64,000 bases of DNA from Crambe crambe (taxonomy: Eukaryota; Porifera; Demospongiae; Poecilosclerida; Crambeidae). A program made the position numbers and the translations under genes. The notes under the pieces are model-generated. The model had not been told where the DNA came from and ran no database searches. It saw only the letters and a program-made list of their open reading frames with translations. This document shows, in pieces, positions 57,166 through 64,000 of the stretch. Where the stretch lies: NCBI GenBank assembly GCA_963924555.1, contig OZ004598.1, positions 1,264,501 through 1,328,500 on the forward strand, in the 5' to 3' direction. How positions within the stretch are numbered: position 1 is the first letter of the stretch; each line of letters opens with the position of its first letter.

Positions 57166-59090
57166 TCAACTAAACCTTGATTTCAGCTTCAGGTTTTTAC
57201 AGTGCTTTAGACGTTTAGATATAATCTTTACACGATTAACACTAATATTGTTCCTTTTGAGATCCAGGTTCGTACAGTGTTTTTGACCTTCTGCAAGGGC
57301 ATTGATACCATGATAACCAATAGAGTTACCACTACAACCTAGTGTTTGCAGGTTCGTACAGTGTTTTAGACATTCAGCAAGAGCCATGGCACCACCAGAA
57401 CCAATAGAGTTATCAGAGAGATTCAGTGTTTGCAGGTTCATACAGTGTTTTAGACCTTCAACAAGAGCCTTGGCACCATCACCACCAATAGAATTATTAC
57501 GAAGATTCAGCGTTTGCAGGTTCGTACAGTGTTTTAGACCTTCAGCAAGAGCCATGGTACCATCATCACCGATAGAGTTCCTATAGAGATCCAGCGTTTG
57601 CAGGTTCGTACAGTGTTTTAGACCTTCAGCAAGAGCCTTGGCACCATAAACACCAATAGAGTTACTTTGAAGATTCAGTGTTTGCAGGTTCGTACAGTGT
57701 TTTAGACCTTCAGCAAGAGCCTTGGTACCATCAACACCAATAGAGTTACTTTCGAGATTCAGTGTTTGCAGGTTCGTACAGTGTTTTAGACCTTCAGCAA
57801 GAGCCTTGGTACCATCATCACCAATAGAGTTACTTTTGAGATTCAGCATTTGCAGGTTCGTACAGTGTTTTAGACCTTCAGCAAGAGCCATGGTACCATC
57901 ATCACCGATAGAGTTCCTATAGAGATCCAGCGTTTGCAGGTTCGTACAGTGTTTTAGACCTTCAGCAAGAGCCTTGGCACCATAAACACCAATAGAGTTA
58001 CTTTCAAGATTCAGTGTTTGCAGGTTCGTACAGTGTTTTAGACCTTCAGCAAGAGCCTTGGTACCATCAGCACCAATAGAGTTACTTTCGAGATTCAGTG
58101 TTTGCAGGTTCGTACAGTGTTTTAGACCTTCAGCAAGAGCCTTGGTACCATCAACACCAATAGAGTTACTTTCGAGATTCAGTGTTTGCAGGTTCGTACA
58201 GTGTTTTAGACCTTCAGCAAGAGCCATGGTACCATGATCACCAATAGAGTTCCTATAGAGATCCAGCGTTTGCAGGTTCGTACAGTGTTTTAGACCTTCA
58301 GCAAGAGCCATGGTACCATCATCACCGATAGAGTTCCTATAGAGATTGAGCGTTTGCAGGTTCGTACAGTGTTTTAGACCTTCAGCAAGAGCCTTGGCAC
58401 CATAAACACCGATAGAGTTACTTTGAAGATTCAGTGTTTGCAGGTTCGTACAGCATTTTATACCTTCAGCAAGAGCCATGGTACCATCACCACCGATAGA
58501 GTTCCTATAGAGATCCAGCGTTTGCAGGTTCGTACAGTGTTTTAGACCTTCAGCAAGAGCCTTGGCACCATAAACACCAATAGAGTTACTTTGAAGATTC
58601 AGTGTTTGCAGGTTCGTACAGCATTTTATACCTTCAGCAAGAGCCTTGGCACCATCAACACCAATAGAGTTACTTTTGAGATTCAGTGTTTGCAGGTTCG
58701 TACAGTGTTTTATACCTTCAGCAAGAGCCTTGGCACCATCAGCATCAATAGAGTTATTATTAAGATCCAGTGTTTGCAGGTTAGTACAGTGTTTTAGACC
58801 TTTAGCAAGAGCCTTGGCACCATTAGCACGAATGGAGTTACTACAAAGATCTAGTGTTTGCAGGTTTGTACAGTGTTTTAGACCTTTAGCAAGAGCCTTG
58901 GCACCATTAGAACGAATAGAGTTACTTTGAAGATTCAATGTTTGCAGGTTCATACAGTGTTTTAGACCTTCAGCAAGAGCCCTGACACCATCAGTATCAA
59001 TAGTGTTATTGAAGAGATCCAGCATTTGCAGGTTCATACAGTGTTTTAGACCTTCAGCAAGAGCCTTGGCACCTATACTGTACTTTAGAC
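57166..59090 (-). repeat. About 23 LRR units with higher-order repetition
   Basis: 84-bp units as in the fused NLR but of different types. The pair IGVYGAK...DLYRNS + IG(G/D)DGTM recurs four times, showing that two- and multi-unit blocks have been duplicated. The outer units at both ends (IDTDG, ISVNR) are the most diverged. Confidence 0.85.
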
Positions 59091-62000
59091 TAGTACAATG
59101 TTCAAGATCACCTGAATGGAGTTTGATTTCATCATTGGCTAATTTGATATATTTTATGTCCATTAATGATCCATTATGAAAGTATGGAAGAAGAACTGAA
59201 AGATTAAATGCATCAAATAACTCCTGAATACAATTTAGATTTTCGAAATCAGATAATTCAAGTTTTTTAAGATTTGTCAGGTGTATACCACTAGTGAGAG
59301 CCTTCACTTTTTGGGGTCCTAATGCAGTGTCAGAAATATCTAATGTTATTAGGGAAGTCAATTCCTTCAATAATACATTGATAACTTTCAGCTCTCTCAT
59401 TCTGCAGTCCCCTCCGTGAAAACAAAAGGTTATTATTGACGATACTTTATCCTCTGCTTCTTTCAGGAATGCATCCATCTCTTCTCCCCCAATTTTACAT
59501 CTATTCAAAACTAATTTCTTGACAGAAGCATTGCTGATGACATAACCTAAAGCTGTCAAGTCTGATGGAGTCATAATACGATTCTTGAAAGTGAGACTAC
59601 ATTCTTCTCCAGACTGAATCACACTGTCACATATGATGGATTGCTGAGATTCAAAGGCACACTGAATTTGGAATAAATCATCGTCCTGTAACAACTTCAT
59701 GAGCTCTTCGAACTTTGTCAAGTTAACATCCAGCCCACAGTAAAACTTCCACACCACTTGCATGTGTTTCTTCTTCCCATATGTCTTGATAACTTTAGTC
59801 TGTTCCTCTTCTTTCAATTGAGAAATGTGATATGCTGCCAGATATTCCTGAAAGGTCAGATGAAGGAACGTGTACAGGCCCTGATACCCATATTCTTCAG
59901 AAATGCGATCTACATTGATCAATCCAAGAGACTCTCTGTTATTTTTAACACCCTCGAAGAAATCCTTGACTTCGTTGTGCTTCATGTATTGTTTACGGTG
60001 AATAGTTTTTTCATAGGCAAGTTGGCATATTTGATGAAAATAAAGAGTTTTCTTTTCTTGTTCTGGTAGATCTGCTGATAATTCTGTGTCAGGGTTGTGC
60101 TCTTCACAGCATTTGATAGTACGAAAAAGTGTGTGATTGGTGAACTTGGTGTACATTTTTGTCTCGGTCCGAGGAAGATCGTGACCCAGTACTTCAAATA
60201 AATAACACACCATGGCAGTATGAATGGGAAGATAGCACATGTGCTTTACATTAGGATGCTGATCAAGGTAAGAAAGAAGATCTCCACTTTTCTTAGTGCT
60301 TGAGAATTTATACTTTTCAATGTATTGGAATATCTGCTCCTTTTCAAATCCGAGAACTTCCACTCGTTTGGTGGCTACTTTCTTCAATTGGGCTACAGCA
60401 GCTGGACGAGATGCAACTATGACAACAGATTTAGGAAGAATATTTTTCTTGATAAGCTGGAAAATCATTGTTTCATTCTTCTTTTTAGGGGAATACTCAT
60501 CCAGTCCATCTAATATGAAACACAGCCCCTCACCACTGTTACTCTCAGCATGACTTATAATGGATGATACAGATGATTCATTTTTGTAGTATCGTTTTAG
60601 GATGTCAGTCAATTGAATATCAGGATCATTAAAGAACCCTCGTAAGTGAACAAGAAATAAAAGCCTGATACTATCCAGTTGTAGCTTATTCTTGGCCCAA
60701 TCTCGGCTGACCTTGTGGACGAGTGTGGTCTTCCCACTGCCTGGACGACCTTCAATAAATAATCGTGCCCCAGTCTCGAGATGTGAAAACACTTCATTAT
60801 ACTCAATCTTCTCCTTGTCTTTCAAGATATCGTCTATATCTCCTTGTATGGTCTTGTATGCATACTCACCAGCTTTGTTGATTTCACTCTGTTTGATCAG
60901 AGCTAAATTGATGTAAGTGTCATTACTTACTGGTGGCCAAGTGTCTTCAGGTACTTCTGGTTGAGATAAATATCTATCTATAAGAGTCCTCTTTTCAGGA
61001 GGAACTATTACAGTTAATTTAATAGGCTCACTTTGTAACTTTTCATTTTCATGAGTTTGTACCGCACAATGATAAATTCCTTCTGATGCCATGGTTACAT
61101 CATTTATGCATAATATTTGCTTATGAGTACCACAATAAGTGGAGTCATCACTCAAGGGAGCACCATCTTTCATCCATCGGTAGGTGATGGTGGTTTCATG
61201 ATTAGCAGATACCTGTACTTCAAGAAGAGCAGACTTTTCTTCACTTACGTTACAGTCACAGGTTCGAGATAAAACTTCTAAAGGAGTGACTTCTAAACAT
61301 GGTCTCTTTGAGGCTGATACTTCACTAGTGAAACACATCTCAAGCTTTCTGAGGTTTTCTTGTAATTTATTAGCCTCACTACCAAGACCAACAGTCTTAC
61401 TATGAAGTGTTTCTTCAAGACTTTTCACTGTGGGAGGTTTTGCATGTTCATGATTACCAATTATCCATTCCCGCAACACATCATTTAAACAAATTATGAA
61501 TTCTTGTAAATGCATTTTGCCCCTTATGCTACGTAACAATTGATAAGGCAAGTTCAGTGAAGTGCCAATCTCATTCCATTTATGGCAGTGATTGGCAAGT
61601 ATCTCTGTCAAAACTGAAACGTGCTGTTCATAAAAATGATCATATTTGTGTGGTCTCTTTGTACCTACTACAACCCCAGCATTCACACCACCAGATACAC
61701 TTTCTCTTGCACAATACTCTTCAGAACTAAGTCTCGCTTGTTCTAATGCATAACTAAGTCTCACTTGCTCTAATGCTTCACTAGATGCACCATGCTCAGA
61801 TAATAACTTAAGCCATCGCTCATAGAGTCTAGGATTTCTCTGCAGCGACTCGTACACATGTAAAAATAAGTACCTGATCTTTGTTGGCCAGTGCACATTA
61901 GGATCCATTGACTCTAAACTTTCCTTCACATCCTGAGAGATAAATCCTCTCTCTGATCCAAATCTAGCTAAACTCACAAGATTGACACCCTCGAATGAAG

Positions 62001-62153
62001 CTACCAACTTGTCTTCATGGTCCTTAAGAGCTTTCACTGCTGCTGATACTGGTTCAAGATGCCTTCCTTTTGAGGATGAAGGCACCAGCTCACTTTCATC
62101 TTTATTGGCCATATTGTGTACATGTGATTCCTCCTGATGAACTTCAATACTAC
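57166..62153 (-). CDS. NLR main exon: deathfold-DEATH-Ig-NACHT-LRR
   Basis: Numbered from an in-frame ATG at 62241 (1691 residues): death-fold-like domain about 70-165, a clear DEATH domain 205-300 (LTEILANHCHKWNEIGTSLN, CLNDVLREWI, PPTVKSLEETLHSKTVGLGS), Ig-like domain about 330-410 (TYRWMKDGAPL, GIYHCAV), NACHT with Walker A GRPGSGKTTL (498) and Walker B CFILDGLDEY (about 574), winged-helix FLHLTFQEYLAAYH, then about 23 LRRs of 28 residues to the C-terminus. A splice acceptor CTGCAG at 62155-62154 precedes the same SIEV start, in phase 1, as in the fused NLR. The exon therefore probably starts at 62153 with an upstream DEATH/linker part beyond or near the window edge, although MLFTSTIMNVLHRM could be a genuine start. 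No stop interrupts it. ATP-driven oligomerisation and ligand sensing by the LRR are inferred from the family. Confidence 0.88.
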
Positions 62154-62241
62154 CTGCAGTGTTAAAGTGTGTAGCCATGAAACTACTTGCTGGTATATCC
62201 ATTCTATGTAGAACATTCATGATTGTAGAGGTGAATAGCAT

Positions 62242-63059
62242 GTCATTGGAAGTATTTAACCCTTTACCAATCCAAAGGATTGGATCTAATTAATGCCCAT
62301 GGCACCCCCATTTTTGTCTGTGCAGCTCTAGTGCAATATGGTATGAGACCCCTTTATGAATACAGAGAGCAGTAGCTCTCTCTATGCAGGGATGACGTGG
62401 ATGGCTGTGCGCACCACCTACAGATTAATACAAAAATGAAATTCTAGTTCCCCACTTAGACTCAATAAAAGCTACTGTGAGTGATTATCCAGCCTACTAG
62501 AGCCTACTACAATGTGTAGACCAAGTTTCAGGACCAGGGAGCTTACTATTTCAGAAATATGGCAAGCAGGTAAATCGCTGGATTCTGTTACTATTCTTCT
62601 TAGATAACCATATCTCTCAAACCACTCAAGCTACAGCTATGATTTCTGGATAAATCCACTTCAAATTCTACCAGCTACAATCCTTGGAAGAGTCGATGTA
62701 AAAGGAGACACTACGGAGCACAGTACTCGACCACTTTTCTATAATAGTCTACGCATGCGCATGCATATCCAATTACATATATATGTATTCAACATTACTC
62801 AGCTAGCTGTATGTACTCTGAACTCTAGCTCTATCAACTCAGTGATTTTAGATCACCAATCCACCTACCAGTAGACAAGGCTAGGTAGACTCTATTTCAG
62901 ATTCATCTGCATCTTCGACTTCCAGCTCAACACTAACACTTTAAGCCTTGACTCACTGATAAATAATCATTGGGCTGCTATGCTATTGGACCTTGCTGCT
63001 GTCAATGTTGTTCATTAGTTCACACAGAGTTCTCAAATTTGTAACAGAATGATGTAATT
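62242..63059. other. Upstream of NLR; repeat R2 copy 3 at 62385-62995
   Basis: 62385-62995 repeats the R2 landmarks: GAAATTCTAGTTCC, TGATTATCCAGCCTACTAGA, CCAAGTTTCAGGACCAGGGA, GAACTCTAGCTC-like text and AATAATCATTGGGCTGCTAT. It would lie in the 5' intron of the NLR if its start is further upstream. Confidence 0.6.
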
Positions 63060-63462
63060 TTAGTGGATGGATTTTTTTGATTGTGTGTTTAACAGATCAG
63101 GTAGCTGTACTTTGAGACAATCTAGCTTTATATCTTTCAAATACATAAGAGATTTCATCAGGAAGATCAAATTTTCTTTTCCAAAGTTGCTGCAACTGGC
63201 ATGTTTGATTAACTGTTTCCAAAGCTTCATAATACTGCTGCCAGTGTAATGATTTAGCATCTTTAAATATGTGTGCTTCACTTTTTTCTTCATCAAGCCT
63301 ATTAGGTATATCTGTCTGTAGCGAGGTAGAATGGGATCTGATGTCAAATCCTTAGTATCTTTCAAAATTTTTGAGTAAAATATTTCAAATGGCTCCTCAC
63401 ATCTTAGAAAGTTGAATGCCAAATTAGCACTCAGTACAGCATCTTGTATTGTGGCGGTTTTT
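63060..63462 (-). other. Open frame, possible hAT-like transposase remnant
   Basis: About 130 codons are open without a start codon (DAVLSANLAFNFLRC... to ...LPDLLNTQSKKSIH). The segment SDPILPRYRQIYLIGL faintly recalls the DPxLPR stretch of hAT-type or zinc-finger repressor-like transposase proteins. There is no DDE motif or dimerisation block in view. It may equally be an exon of an unknown gene. Confidence 0.25.
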
Positions 63463-63480
63463 TTTTGGCTGAAGTGTAAT

Positions 63481-63583
63481 CAGAGTGTGGTAGCACTCTC
63501 TATGTAGGCTTGATACACAAAACGCCCACTCTCATTATCAGAGAGTGCGGTAGCACTCTCTATGTAGGCTTGACATGCAAAAA
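63481..63583. repeat. Tandem hairpin repeat, two units
   Basis: GGTAGCACTCTCTATGTAGG occurs twice, 62 bp apart. In the second unit GAGAGTGC and GCACTCTC form a perfect 8-bp stem around GGTA; the first has one mismatch. A related word (GCAGTAGCTCTCTCTATGCA) opens the R2 copy at 62370, so this may be the 5' end of a small structured repeat family. Confidence 0.6.
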
Positions 63584-64000
63584 GATAATAATAATCTTCT
63601 TCTTGACAGCCATAACTCCCGACTGCTTCATCCTATATCTACGATCTTGGTACCATCTTGAAACTCTACACCTCAGGTATGGAATGGTATTGTTCAAATC
63701 GAAGTACAGCTCAAGTCCTAACTGTCAATTGCCGTTCAAATGCCTTCGTGGACGACTCATACACACAGTTAGCAATATACACTGAGAAAAAACTGTCTTG
63801 CTGAGTTGTGGTGGGCGTGGTAAGCTTATTTGGTAAAGGGTTGTTCTTGACATCCTTAGCCACGCCCCTTGAAAAAAGTATGCAAACAAGTGAGAGTAAA
63901 AACGTTTCTTAAAGAGTGATGTAGGCTTGAGTACATGACTATAAAAAGTACGGAAACAAGGTGCTGGCTATGTACTTCATAAGCTCTACAGAATTGACAA
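63584..64000. other. No gene seen
   Basis: Contains text (CATAACTCCCGACTGCTTCA, then TACAGCTCAAG) loosely parallel to the R2 family. No coding support. Confidence 0.35.

Overview
The window looks like a demosponge genome (Amphimedon-like is my inference). Introns are short (often 50-80 bp) and the host genes are animal-type (sirtuin-5, CHMP4/Snf7, fibrinogen-related). Much of the sequence belongs to a locus of intracellular NLR immune receptors with death-fold, Ig-like, NACHT and LRR parts, a gene class known to be expanded in sponges. No viral or LTR element was recognised.

Layout: 1-6.8 kb holds a head-to-head pair, SIRT5-like (minus) and CHMP4 (plus), sharing a promoter of about 216 bp, then a decayed partial CHMP4 duplicate. 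7-11 kb is intergenic with several short inverted-repeat elements. 11.2-13.4 kb is an intact Mutator-like transposase ORF. 14.4-15.0 kb is a fibrinogen-domain exon (minus). 15.3-23.7 kb is mostly dispersed repeats with GA microsatellites and G-rich tracts, plus a broken aerolysin-like fossil (18.0-19.0 kb). 24.6-26.2 kb is a ZU5/UPA-like/DEATH gene (minus) with a frameshift.

26.4-41.0 kb is best read as one minus-strand NLR gene. It has a DEATH-domain first exon (40608-40950), at least six short Ser/Pro-rich linker exons that all appear to be phase 1-1, and a giant exon (26415-34408). The giant exon encodes two complete NLR modules fused head to tail in frame: deathfold-Ig-NACHT-LRR, then deathfold-Ig-deathfold-Ig-NACHT-LRR. 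42.2-46.9 kb is a P-superfamily DNA transposon with 33-bp terminal inverted repeats, a five-exon transposase and a second, damaged gene on the opposite strand. 47-57 kb is again repeats. 57.2-62.2 kb is a further NLR main exon (minus) with deathfold-DEATH-Ig-NACHT and about 23 LRRs.

Taken together the right half is an NLR cluster. Near-identical 84-bp LRR units, duplicated linker exons and a fused receptor point to repeated unequal exchange and gene conversion. The ZU5-DEATH gene just behind the LRR end recalls NLRP1 and PIDD1 architecture, but I found no phase-compatible splice joining them. Exon edges were placed by eye from splice signals, reading phase and family resemblance; nothing here was checked by database search.
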